Positions 19,251-28,529 of a stretch of 38,478 nt of DNA are shown in pieces. The notes under the pieces were generated by a model. That model did not search any database and was not told where the DNA came from. It was given only the letters and a program-made list of their open reading frames with translations. Location of the stretch: NCBI GenBank assembly GCA_032433595.1, contig JASWJB010000370.1, positions 1 to 38,478 of the forward strand. The letters run 5' to 3'. This DNA comes from Conoideocrella luteorostrata (lineage: Eukaryota > Ascomycota > Sordariomycetes > Hypocreales > Clavicipitaceae). Each line of letters opens with the position of its first letter. Within the stretch, counting starts at the first letter, position 1. The translations under genes were made by a program, and so were the position numbers.

Positions 19251-21710
19251 TCGTGACAATAATGATGTTGCTTTCCATGCAAGAAATGCCGCTGCTAATG
19301 ATAATGTCACTGCTGCTGCTGCTGTTGCTTCTGATGATGATGCCGTTGCTACTAATGGTGATGTTCTACCCGCGTAAGTAATGTTGCTGCTGCTGCTGTT
19401 GATAGCGATGGGCAGCCCACGCAATAAATGTCGCCGTCGCTGCTGCTGCTGCTGTTGATGCCGCTGCTGCTGTTGATGCCGCTGCTGCTGCTGATGAGGG
19501 CAACAGGTTAGAATTCCGGTCGATAGCAGAGCTCGGGAGGGGGAAAATTCAGCTGATAATGATGATGATGATGGCCACAGGCCAGGACTCCGGTCGGGAT
19601 TCTGGTCACGGCAGTATAGCGGTCGGAACGTGGAAAAGTCAGATGCTGCTTGTGCTGATGCCGATGATGCCGCTACCGCTACTACTGCTGATGCCGCTGC
19701 GGCTGCTGATAATAATGATGATAATGATGACCACAGGTTAGAATTCTGGTCACGACAGTATAGCGGTCGGGACGTGAAAAAGTCAGATGCTGCTGCTGCT
19801 GATGCCGATGATGCCGCTGCCGCCGCCGCTGCCGCTGCTGATGATAATAGCCACACGTCGGGAATGCGGTCGGGATTTTGGTCACGATAGTAGTCGGTCG
19901 GGAGGGGAAAAGTCAACTAGTGATGATTCCGTTGCTGCTGCTAATGATAATAGGTCAGGATTCCGGTTACCATAGTAGCGGTCGGGAGGGGGGAATATTT
20001 ACCTAATAATGAAGATAAAGATGCCGCTACCGCTGCCGATAATGATAATGCTGCCGCCGCTGCTGCTGCCGATGCCGTTGCTGCAATTGAAAATGTTGCT
20101 GCCCGCGCAAGAAATGTCGCTGCCGCTGGTGATGGCGTTGTTGGTGATGAAGATGTTGCTGCTTACGCAAGAAATGTCGCTGCTGCTGTTGATGAAAGCC
20201 ATAGGTCGGATTCTGGTTAAGATAGTAGCGGTTGGTTGGGGGAAAAGTCAAATAATGCTGCTGCTGATGAGGATATTGCTGTCCACGCAAGAAATGTTGC
20301 TGCTGCTGATGCTAATGAGGATGTTCTGCCCATGTAAGTAATGTTGTTGCTGCTGATGACGATGTGCTGCCTACGCAAGAAATGTTGCTGCTCCTTCTGC
20401 TGATGATAATGTTGCTACTGATGCCGCCGCTGCTGATGTTGATGCCGCCGCTGCTGATGTTGATGCCGCCGCTGCTGATGATGTCGCTGGCCACAGGTTG
20501 GGATTCCGGTCGGGATTTTGGTTACCATAGTATTGATCGGGAGGGTGAAAAGTCAGCTGATGATGATGCCGCTGCTGCTGCTAGTAATGATAGCCGTAGG
20601 TCAGGATTCTGGTCACCATAGTAGCGGTCGGGAGGGGGGAAAATTTACCTAATAATGATGATGAAAATGCTGCTGCAGCTGCTAATAATAATGATGCTGT
20701 CGCTGCTGCTGCTGATTCCGCTGCCGCTGATGATGATCCTGCCGCTGGTGTTGATGATGCTGCTGCTGCTGATGGGGATATTGCTGCCCACGCAAGAAAC
20801 GTTGCTGCTGCAGATGAGGATATTGCTGCCACGCAAGAAATGTCGCTGCTGCTGCTAATAACGATGTTTTGCAATCGCAAGAAATATCGCTGCCGCCGCT
20901 GCTACTGCCAATGATGGCCACATGTTAGAATTTTGGTCACGATGGTAGTAGTCGGGAGGGGGGAAAAGTCACCTGATGATGACGATGATGATAATGCTAT
21001 TGCTGCTGCTGCTAATGATGGAAATGCTATTGCTGCCGATGAGGATGTTCTGCCCACGCAAGAAATGTCGCTGCTGCTGCTAACAACGATGTGCTGCCCA
21101 CGCAAGAACATGTCGCCGCTGCCGCCGCTGCTGGTGATGATGCCGCCGCTGCTGAAGATGGCCACAGGTTAGAATTATGGTCAAGATAGCAGAGCTCTGG
21201 AGGGGGAAGATTCACCTGATGATGTTGCTGCTGCTGCTGATGATGACAGCCACAGGTCAGGATTCCGGTCGGGATTCCGGTCGCGGCAGTATAGCGGTCG
21301 GGAGATGGGAAAATTCAGATGTTGCTGCTGCTGGTGCTGTTGATGCTGTTGCTGATGATGATGATGATGATGATGCTCTGCCCACGTAAGTAATGCTGCT
21401 GCTGCTGCAGATGAAGATGGCCCCAGGCCAGGATTCTGGTCACGGTAGTAGCGGTCGGGATGGGAAAAGTCAGATGCTGCTGCCGATGACGACGATGCCG
21501 CTGCCGATGACGATGATGCCGCTGCTGCTGCTGATGATGATGATGGCCACAGGTTAGGATTCTGGTCACCGTGGTAGTGGTCGGTCGGGAGGGGAAAAGT
21601 CAGCCGATGATGACGCTGCTGCTAATAATGATGATGGCCACAGGTCAAGGTTCTGGTCACCATGGTAGCGGTCGGGAGGGGAAAACTCACCTGATAATAA
21701 TGATGATGAT

Positions 21711-22058
21711 GATAATGCCATTGCTGCTGCCGCTGTTGATGATGATTCCACTGCTGCCGATGAGGATGTTTCCACTGCTGCCAGCACTGCGAGAGGGGAA
21801 GATCCAGCACTCGGGAGGTGAAACGTCGGCACTCAAGAGAAGGAAGCGTCGGGTGATGATGATGATGGTGCTGCTGTTGATGATGATAATGCCATTGCTG
21901 CTGCCGCTGCTGATGATGCTGCTGCCAATGATGATTCCACTGCTGCCGATGGGGATGTTTCCGCTGCTGCCAGCACCAGAAGAGGGGAGAATCAAGCACT
22001 CGGGAGGTGAAATGTCGGCACTCAAGAGAAGGAAGAGTCGGGTGACGATGATAACGAT
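21711..22058 (+). repeat. 174-bp tandem duplication inside array C
   Basis: The block from GATAATGCCATTGCTGCTGC to the AGAAGGAAGCGTCGGGTGA end is present at 21711 and again at about 21885. Each copy contains CTCGGGAGGTGAAACGTCGG or its close variant and the GGGGATGTTTCC block. This block differs from the other core modules in the array, so it marks a recent local duplication. Confidence 0.7.
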
Positions 22059-22149
22059 GATGCTGCCACTGCTGCTGATGATGACGATGCCGATGTTGCT
22101 GATAATGACGATGCCGTTTCTGACGATGATTATGAAGCTGCCTACAGGA

Positions 22150-22830
22150 GCAGCAGCGCCCGGGGTGCAAGAATTCAGGGCTTGGTCGGGACCGGCGATA
22201 CGGGAGGGGGGGGGGGGGGCTGGTAGTAGCACAAGAGTTACACCACAACCAGCGCACATGACTAAATGAAAACTGGTGCAAAAGATGCAGAAAACCACGG
22301 CGTTTAAAATGCAAGAAGAGGCATCGCCCTCAATGTAATACTTGGTGCGTAAATTGCCAAAAGCCGGCTTGGTCTTGGTCGGGGCCATCCATCAGGGGCT
22401 TGCTCGCAGGCGGCACACACCATACCACAACACAACACAACAGCAACACGACGGAACAAGACCAAACCTAGTGCAAAAGTTGCAGAAACAAATAGCGTAT
22501 GTAATACAGGAAGAGTGAGCGCCTTAAATATAAGACTTGGTGCGTAGACTACCAGAAACCATTCTTGGTCGTAGTCGGGCTTGCAGCGGCACACCACACC
22601 ACAACACAGCACAACAGCAACACGACGAAACACGACCAAACCTGGTGCAAAAGATGCACAGGAGCGCAGCGCACAAGATGCAGTACAAGGCAAACCGTCA
22701 ATCGAATCACGGGGCGTGTAATCTGCCAAAAACCAGTCACGCCCGTCAACCACCACAGCTCGGCGACCAGCGCTCGCAGCACGCCCAAACCTGGCGCAAA
22801 CGACTCGCAATAACGCAAAGATGACAATGC
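22150..22830 (+). repeat. Satellite A, copy 2 (about four monomers)
   Basis: Monomers of roughly 150-190 bp are marked by AACTGGTGCAAAAGATGCAG (22272), ACCTAGTGCAAAAGTTGCAG (22467), ACCTGGTGCAAAAGATGCAC (22640) and ACCTGGCGCAAACGACTCGC (22789). Each is preceded by CACAACAC...CAGCAACACGACG. A 14-nt G-run is at 22206-22220. The long minus-strand frames (22304-22894, 22549-22896) show the same repeated peptide and are artefacts of the repeat. The family recurs at 14.86-15.3, 33.3-33.64 and 35.63-35.77 kb. Confidence 0.7.
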
Positions 22831-23240
22831 GACGGAATTCAAGCTGCTCCCGGCACGCCCGGCGCTCCCGGCCACTCTGCGGCGGGCAGCGCACAAAATG
22901 CCGGCGGGATGGGTGGTTTTTCGCTCGGGTTGTAAGCGGAAAAGGGAGGAGACTGACTGGTCGCCGGAAAAGTAGAGGACTGTGGGCCGTGTTCCTTTTA
23001 CTAGGACTAACGCCTCTTGCTGTTACTACTCTCTCTAGTAGAGTAGTTACTGCAAGGTCTCCATCCTAGTAAAAGGAACACGGCCCACAGTCCTCTACTT
23101 TTCCGGCGACCAGTCAGTCTCCTCCCTTTTCCGCTTATAACCCGAGCGAAAAACCACCCATCCCGCCGGCATTTTGTGCGCTGCCCGCCGCAGAGTGGCC
23201 GGGAGCGCCGGGCGTGCCGGGAGTGCCTTTATTTTCCCTG
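22831..23240. repeat. Long palindrome: two D arms head to head around a hairpin
   Basis: The left arm (22831-22990, reverse D) and right arm (23080-23240, forward D) are reverse complements over about 150 bp with few mismatches: CGCCGGAAAAGTAGAGGACT on the left pairs with AGTCCTCTACTTTTCCGGCG on the right. The pairing extends through the GCGCACAAAATGCCGGCGGG block and the GGCGCTCCCGGCCACTC block. The 89-bp hairpin at 22991-23079 forms the centre, so the whole structure is a near-continuous inverted repeat of about 410 bp. Confidence 0.88.
22991..23079. repeat. 89-bp hairpin element, copy 2
   Basis: The same 16-bp terminal inverted repeats as the element at 1-89 (GTTCCTTTTACTAGGA at 22991, its complement ending at 23079), with the middle in reverse orientation (TGCAAGGTCTCCA here, TGGAGACCTTGCA there). 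It sits exactly at the junction of two D arms. Confidence 0.9.
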
Positions 23241-23546
23241 CATCGCGTGCGCGGCGGCTGTGCGAGTCGTTTGCGCCAGGTTTCGTGCCGGTTAGGCCGC
23301 TGGCTGGCGAGCTGCGTGCGAGCCCCCTATTGTTGGCACGCACACACAAGACCACGCCCCCTTCGCTGCCCATCAGAGCATATGCATGGTCAAGCCTTGC
23401 CCAAAGCCTTGCCAAAAGACCTTACAAGAAGCAAAATCACCGTGCGGCAAGATCCGCCAAAATCCGCGCCGCTGCGCGGCCCGTTACGCCGGGTTGGGGC
23501 CCCGTGGCAGCGGCAGCGGCAGTTGGGCAGGGCGTGCATCATTTGT
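23080..23546 (+). repeat. GC-rich satellite arm D, copy 2
   Basis: Matches 90-530 along its length (GAGCGAAAAACCACCCATCC at about 23144, CCAGGTTTCGTGCCG near 23276, GCCAAAATCCGCGCCGCTGC near 23455, GGCAGCGGCAGTTGGGCAGG near 23513). Open frames are composition artefacts. It runs without a gap into the E repeat. Confidence 0.75.
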
Positions 23547-23717
23547 GTCTGGTTCCTTCACAGCAAGACATATAGTAAGGACGACTGACTGAAAGGACGC
23601 TCGTCCAAGTGCGTGTACGGCGGGTTCAAGACACTGGCTAGGGCGCTGTAGCAAGCAAGCACAGGGGGGGCCTCTGTGACCAATTTGAGCAACGCTCAAA
23701 GGAGTCTATTTAGGTGC
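23547..23717 (+). repeat. Dispersed repeat E, forward copy
   Basis: About 170 bp from TTTGTGTCTGGTTCCTTCAC to GGAGTCTATTTAGGTGC, repeated in reverse at 30412-30602 with high identity. It contains the short inverted repeats GGACGCTCGTCC and TTTGAGC-AAC-GCTCAAA. The ankyrin fragment is cut off at its right edge. Confidence 0.85.
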
Positions 23718-24271
23718 AGGCACTCCATGATGATCATTTCGAGGCTGTTATATCATCGAAAGACAGGCAGCAACGCACTGTGCTACATCACTTGTTGAGG
23801 CGAAACAGCCATATTGACCCGGATATAATTCATCTTGTCTGCCAGGGACAGGTAAGCGCCGCAGATCTTGACAGTAAAGGCATTTCTCCTCTAGCTATGT
23901 ATCTGGACCAATTTTCTCTTATATGGGACGAAGAGAAGCTTCGAGTTGTACGCATACTGTTGGATTTGGTAGGAGAGGTTCAAAGATGTTTGCATTTATG
24001 GAAAGAGCTGTGTTACTGAGATGATGGATGCAGAATCCCTCGTCTGACGGTCCCGTCCAAATCCCCCTATAAATCCCCCTATAATCTGAGACACTTCCGT
24101 CCTGAATTCCAGCCTGAGGCCCAGAGGCCACGTAACCTTTCTCTCACAGCCCGTGTATCCACATATCCACACACACACACACGCGTAATCCAACACATAC
24201 TATTTGATCATTGTTGGAATGCCGCCAAGCACAATAGGAAGCACAGAGCTCGTCACGTGGTCACCTTCTAG
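23714..24271 (+). pseudogene. Ankyrin-repeat protein fragment split by a MITE
   Basis: The frame (QALHDDHFEAVISSKDRQQR, TVLHHLLRRNSHIDPDIIHL, then SAADLDSKGISPLAMYLDQF) shows degenerate ankyrin repeats: RTVLHHLL and SKGISPLAxYL are TPLHxA-like helices. It has no start of its own; similarity stops where repeat E begins. A 238-bp MITE at 23958-24195 interrupts it after RVVRI, and past the MITE the same frame continues for some 23 codons to the TAG at 24269. It is therefore a 5'-truncated and interrupted gene piece. Fungal ankyrin genes of this kind belong to large accessory families. Confidence 0.6.
23958..24195 (+). mobile_element. MITE, copy 2, with 5-bp target duplication
   Basis: A 238-bp element from TGTTGGATTTG to CGTAATCCAACA, with CATAC on both sides (23953-23957 and 24196-24200). 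It is homologous to 1569-1807 over its whole length. The near-perfect inverted ends and intact target duplication show it is a bona fide insertion. Confidence 0.92.
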
Positions 24272-24511
24272 CCACGATATTTATACGACGATATGGTGCC
24301 TCCCACCTTGGCTCCTTTTCTTCTTCTTAGATAACGGAACGGAGACTTATGAATATATTCAATTTGAAGCATTTGATCTAGATCACTTGCACAGCAACCC
24401 TGTGCAACCCACAATCATGGTGCAGATCCGTTGCAAGATATTTGTATCAAGTGGCCGCAACTTGCAAGGTTGTAACAAGCCTTGGTGGAAGATTGAAAGA
24501 CGCGGGTCAAT

Positions 24512-25786
24512 TCACTGCTGGCCACCTATTCCAGCACTGACAAGCCAACCAGCCAGTTTCAGGTTCACAAACTGGCCGAGATGAGTAGACCCATCATCAC
24601 GCACGGTTTGGTCCTCAAAGCCATCCAGAATTCTATCAATATAGCGGCCAGCCGCAGATAGATGAAGAATATTGGCAATGGCGGCATGGACGGCGAGCAG
24701 GCGTGGAGATGGTGGCTCAATTGTTCGATCTTCGGTGAGAAGAAGCTGGCGCGTAATGGGCAAGAATGGGTGCATCGCAGCCGGAAGAAATGTTTGAATG
24801 CGGTATGTGTTCGCTGGTCCGTCAGGCTCGAAAAATATTTGGAAATCGCCGAAATCTTGGTGCAGATTATGCGTCAACGTCAACGCATTTCGGGGTCTGT
24901 CGATGTCGGGACCTTCAATCATATGCACCACATCAGTGTCAAACATATTCAGAATCTGTAGCGCAGCTTCTCTAGAGCGATCCTGGTCAAAAGGGTTAGT
25001 GTATCGCTACTTTCTTGAAGCTGCCAGGGAACATACAAGGCTGGAGTCAGAATTCGTCTTGACTAGCGAGTGTGGCAATATATGAGCAACTTCCAAGGAA
25101 TCAAAGGTTGTCCCCACCAGAATTTGACCGTCATCATCCCTGGCGTCATCACCAGCGGCTTTCATGCGCTCGAGGGCTTGTTTTCGATCGAAAAAGCGCG
25201 AGATGACGCATCGGTGGTGGTCGCGTATGAGGCAAGCGCCGCGGAGCGTGGATAATCGAAGTGGTGTTCCCACGAATGATTGGCCACCAGCACGTGTGCT
25301 TTGTGTAGCAGAGTGATATGCAGGAGACGGTTGAGGAGTTTTCTTGGTGGAAGCCTTTACTGCGACGCTGATCATTAGTAAAGGTACCCCATAACAGTAT
25401 CAGAGTAAAGGCTCACAAGGTAGAAAGAAATTCTCGAGCAGATAGTCAGCAAACCCGACGAGTTTCAAAAAGAGCTCGCGCTCACTCTCTTCATCAGCCA
25501 AGTCAAAATCTTCTGTGTCGGTCAAGGATAATGTCATGGATTTGAAAAAGGCTTGGAGAAGATATTCTTTCGATTTGTCTGTCCGCGCATATTCGTATGT
25601 ATGGTGCACCAACGCCGCACGATCATAGTCGTCGGTAGAAGGTCTCTCTTTGTTTCGAAAATGATCGACAATAGCGTGGAATCTGCTTTCTGCTTCGTTC
25701 CGCACTCCCGGTGCAAGCTCAGGGCTTGATGAGAAGTCGAGGAAGCCCTCTAGTGAGTCTTGATGGCGGTGGTGAGCCGCTGCCAT
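24512..25786 (-). CDS. HNH_2 nuclease-domain protein of the fungal type
   Basis: Three exons on the minus strand: 25786-25417, 25359-25037 and 24982-24512. The introns are 57 and 54 nt (GTGAGC...GCAG and GTATGT...CCAG with branch CACTAAC), giving 387 aa. Residues 1-125 form a helical N-terminal region. The centre reads LRGACLIRDHHRCVISRFFD then, after a loop, TTFDSLEVAHILPHSLVKT, the arrangement of the HNH_2 family (RDxxxCxxS, then ExAHIxPxSL). After the second splice come NMFDTDVVHMIEGPDIDRPR and NALTLTHNLHQDFGDFQIFF, which supply the later Asn and His. The rest is the conserved tail (PPSPRLLAVHAAIANILHLS). Such proteins are numerous in filamentous fungi; nuclease activity and role are not shown. 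The first start codon with a plausible frame was chosen; a longer upstream frame begins at 26068. Confidence 0.85.
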
Positions 25787-26661
25787 AACTTTTGAAGTGA
25801 TCAGAATTGAACTTTTCGCAGCTCCATCGCCATGTAGAAGGCCCCTCTGCCAAGCGGAATGAGGCCTGTGGGGCACGTGATACGGCTGGGGAAGACTTTC
25901 TAGCCACAGGAACCACCCCGCCACGGCACGAGACAGGGAACTGAGCCTCAAGCTGTTGACTACGAGTTCACGCGAGCGCGCGGTGAAAACCCCCCCCTGT
26001 AGAGATGGCCATGCGGGGGACAGTTTAACTGAGCTATTTCGTCCACATTGTCCAATTGACCCTTTCAATTCGAACGGCTACCACGGATGCGATTAAAGCT
26101 TGTTATTAATAAGGGAATGCTCATTGACCTTGACCTGGCGAAAGTGAGAGACAGTGGCCCCAGCGGAGCGCGGCGCCAAACCAGCACGATAGCCGCGAAA
26201 GGTGACAGACACTCTTGGACGCTGCATGGAAGTCCCAGAGTAAGAAAAAAATCAGATCCACTTACAGTGTCACGTGCAGTCGCGCCTCCAACGCGCTCGA
26301 CCCCCCCCTTGGCCCCTCGACGGCCAATAGGACCACGTAAATGACACTTGAGGAGGTGGGCATGTACCCGGAAGAAAATTCGGAATGATACGTAGTGATG
26401 ATTTGAAAGTGGCCTCTGGCATATAAATATATTACTGTAAGCACTGAAACGCCTTCTACCCTAACTACATATATTACTTTACGCGCTGAAACGCTTCCTA
26501 CCATAACTACATATATTACTTTGAGCGCTGAAACGCTTTCCACCCTAACCAACTTTGTATGAGACCGATAACGCACAATCTATTCCAGTACGAAACTTGT
26601 TGGTTCCGTGGTCAATGTTCCCGTCACCGCGTGCCTGGTTTCGGCCAGGGGATGGATGGTC
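25787..26661. other. Gene-free stretch between the HNH_2 gene and the low-complexity protein
   Basis: 25787-26080 is probably the HNH_2 leader. The rest shows C-runs (26303-26310) and a three-copy minisatellite, annotated separately. Frames on both strands here have no motif. Confidence 0.4.
26427..26552 (+). repeat. 42-bp minisatellite, three copies
   Basis: ATATATTACTTTACGCGCTG and the bases that follow, ending CCTACCATAACTAC, are repeated at about 26427, 26469 and 26511 with a few changes. In reverse they read as a repeated VIYVV-type peptide in the frame 26262-26576, which I treat as chance. Confidence 0.75.
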
Positions 26662-28352
26662 TCAGCCAATTCCGAACCACCCACCGTCATGGTCAAGATG
26701 CAAGGGGTTCCATTCATCAAACGCTGCATCGACCAATTCCGTAGTGTCCGAGTGCTTTGGAGCAGTGGAGGAAGCTGCATCTGCTGCCTGGTCGACATCT
26801 GGCGAATCATGACATGCGCCGTCTTCGCTCAAAGACCTGGCCGTGCTCCGAATGGGTCCGTGTTTGCGACGCTTGCGAGGTGGCTCATCGTCGTCGGCGA
26901 AGTGGCCATCACGACCCTCTTCAGGTTCGTGACTTGCATCACGACTCTCTTCAGCTTCGTGACCTGCATCACGGCTCTCTTCAGCTTCGTGACCTGCATC
27001 ACGACTCTCTTCAGCTTCGTGACCTGCATCACGACTCTCTTCAGCTTCGTGACCTGCATCACGACTCTCTTCAGCTTCGTGACTTGCATCACGACTCTCT
27101 TCAGCTTCGTGTCCTGTCGACTGGCAGTGCTCCGCATCGCCCAGTGGCCCAGGCCGGTCTTCCGCATCAAACCACACGTCATCGTGGCCCAGCGAAGCTT
27201 CCCTTTGCCTCTTGAGTCGCAGTCTCTGGCGGACGCCGTCCAGCCACGATGGCACCGCGGCAGGTTGGCCACGTTTACACGTTTCCCGCGCTCCCGGGTC
27301 GTTTTCCACGACATGCGGCGAGCGTCTTTGTGTCGCACTTTGCATATTGGGCTGCTCGTCCGTGATCTCATCAGCAGCCGACGTGGATGCACGGCTCGCT
27401 CGCGATGAGGCCGTATCCCCGCTTTGAGACCGCGGCGAAGCAGAAACCGTTCGGGACGTAGCAGGCATCGAAGCGGAGGCGGGCGCAGAAATGCAAGACG
27501 CGCAGGATGAGTCACCGGCTGCACGGTCCGCCGCCGGCTCGCCCGACATGCGCTCAGGGCTGGGACGGATCATTGTATCATCGGGCGGCGCAGAAGAGGC
27601 TGGACGGGAGGTCACCCGGCGCTGGTCCTTGCAATGAGGCGCGTGCTCGCATTCTGGCATCAGCTCGCCGTCGCTGCCTAGAGTTCTCATTAGCGGTGCT
27701 CGGGGCTGGACAACAACGTAAGCTACTTGCTCATCCTCACTCTTTTCCTTGCTTCGTCCATGGCCCGTATTAATGCATCTAGAGATGGCAGAGAACAGTC
27801 GGAGACATCGTCGTTTAGGGCATCGCTCGTATTTGATGCTGCGTCGTCGGCAGGGCGGACAACATCCTCTTTGCCTGACTCTCGTCTCCGCGATGAACCA
27901 AAGAATTCTTCCATGACCAACATCTTTGCCGCGTCGAGCTGGTGACAAGCAGGACAGTGGGGTGCCGACTCTGGTGCCGACTCTGGTGCCGACTCTGGTG
28001 CCGGGCTAGCCATTCGAGTGTCGACGCGCCGCGGTCTGCCTATTTGGCGGGGTGTTGGGTGTTCACAAGGGTCGGCAATCGAGGTTGACTTGCGCTGCCA
28101 TTCCTTGGTGATGAGACGATGGAATACGTCGTTGGTTCCGACAACTGATCGTGTACGCTGTAGCGATGCGGTAATGTGGGAAAGAAGTGTGTGATGACGC
28201 TCATCATGTCTCCACGAAGGAGCTAACCTAATAGAGCGATCCCCGTGCCCCGCTGATCTAAGCCCCCACCCGACGGCGGACCCACCACTCACTAGGTAGT
28301 AGTATCCTACACTCCTCCGGCGGGTAATCACGTGCCCTTTTAAGGGCAGCAC
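26662..28352 (-). CDS. Low-complexity, probably nuclear protein with a 10-aa repeat
   Basis: I do not recognise the family. Two open frames, 28352-27741 and 27705-26662, join in phase if 35 nt (27740-27706, GTGAGG...TCCAG) are removed. That is shorter than normal introns, so a frameshift is the alternative. The first part has RQIGRPRRVDTR, an AT-hook-like basic core, and four APES units (12-bp repeats at 27960-28006), then a CPACHQLD motif and a helical end. The second part is acidic and Ser/Ala-rich, with seven tandem copies of HEAEESRDAG (30-bp repeats at about 26925-27115) and a classical basic nuclear signal PRKRRKHG. The true start could be 28352 or the later ATG at 28013. It is divergently arranged with the gene at 28530, sharing a short promoter region. 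Confidence 0.5.
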
Positions 28353-28529
28353 CCACTGCTGGGTCTATGAAGGGAAACACCTAAGACTGTGGGCCCACCA
28401 CTTGAGAATGCTTGCAGGACATGCTGTTGGCCTCAATTCAGGTCTCCCTCACATCACTGTCAGTCGAGATTTCCTTCGCATGGTAACCAAAATTTCGCCT
28501 GCAGACATCGACATATCATTCCTAACGCC

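Larger units (their letters stand above)
17690..22145 (+). repeat. Giant higher-order array C of CTG/GAT trinucleotides
   Basis: About 4.45 kb is built from runs of GCT, GCC, GAT and GAA triplets punctuated by two conserved cores. Core 1 (about 60-75 bp) runs GGCCACAGGTTAGAATTCTG, then GTCACGATAG, a GCAGAGCTCGGGAGG or TAGCGGTCGGGAGG block, GGGAAAA and TCACCTGATAATGATG; I count 19 copies. Core 2 (CCCACGCAAGAAATGTCGCTG with GATGAGGATGTT before it) has roughly 25 copies. Open frames of up to about 230 codons appear on both strands and in several frames because the sequence is triplet-periodic; their products are Ala/Asp, Leu/Met, Ser/Ile or Gln/His runs, and I do not call them genes. A second, shorter array at 34.8-35.63 kb has the same cores. 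Confidence 0.9.

Noticed and set aside
17550..22314. Many open frames of 60-230 codons on both strands across array C
   Set aside because: All follow from triplet periodicity: several frames on both strands stay open at once and encode homopolymer-like Ala, Asp, Leu, Ser, Ile, Gln or His runs, with stops inside the conserved cores. No domain, no intron structure.
22304..22896. 196-aa and 115-aa frames on the minus strand
   Set aside because: They translate the A satellite; the peptide repeats with the DNA monomer and includes the D arm, so it is not a protein gene.
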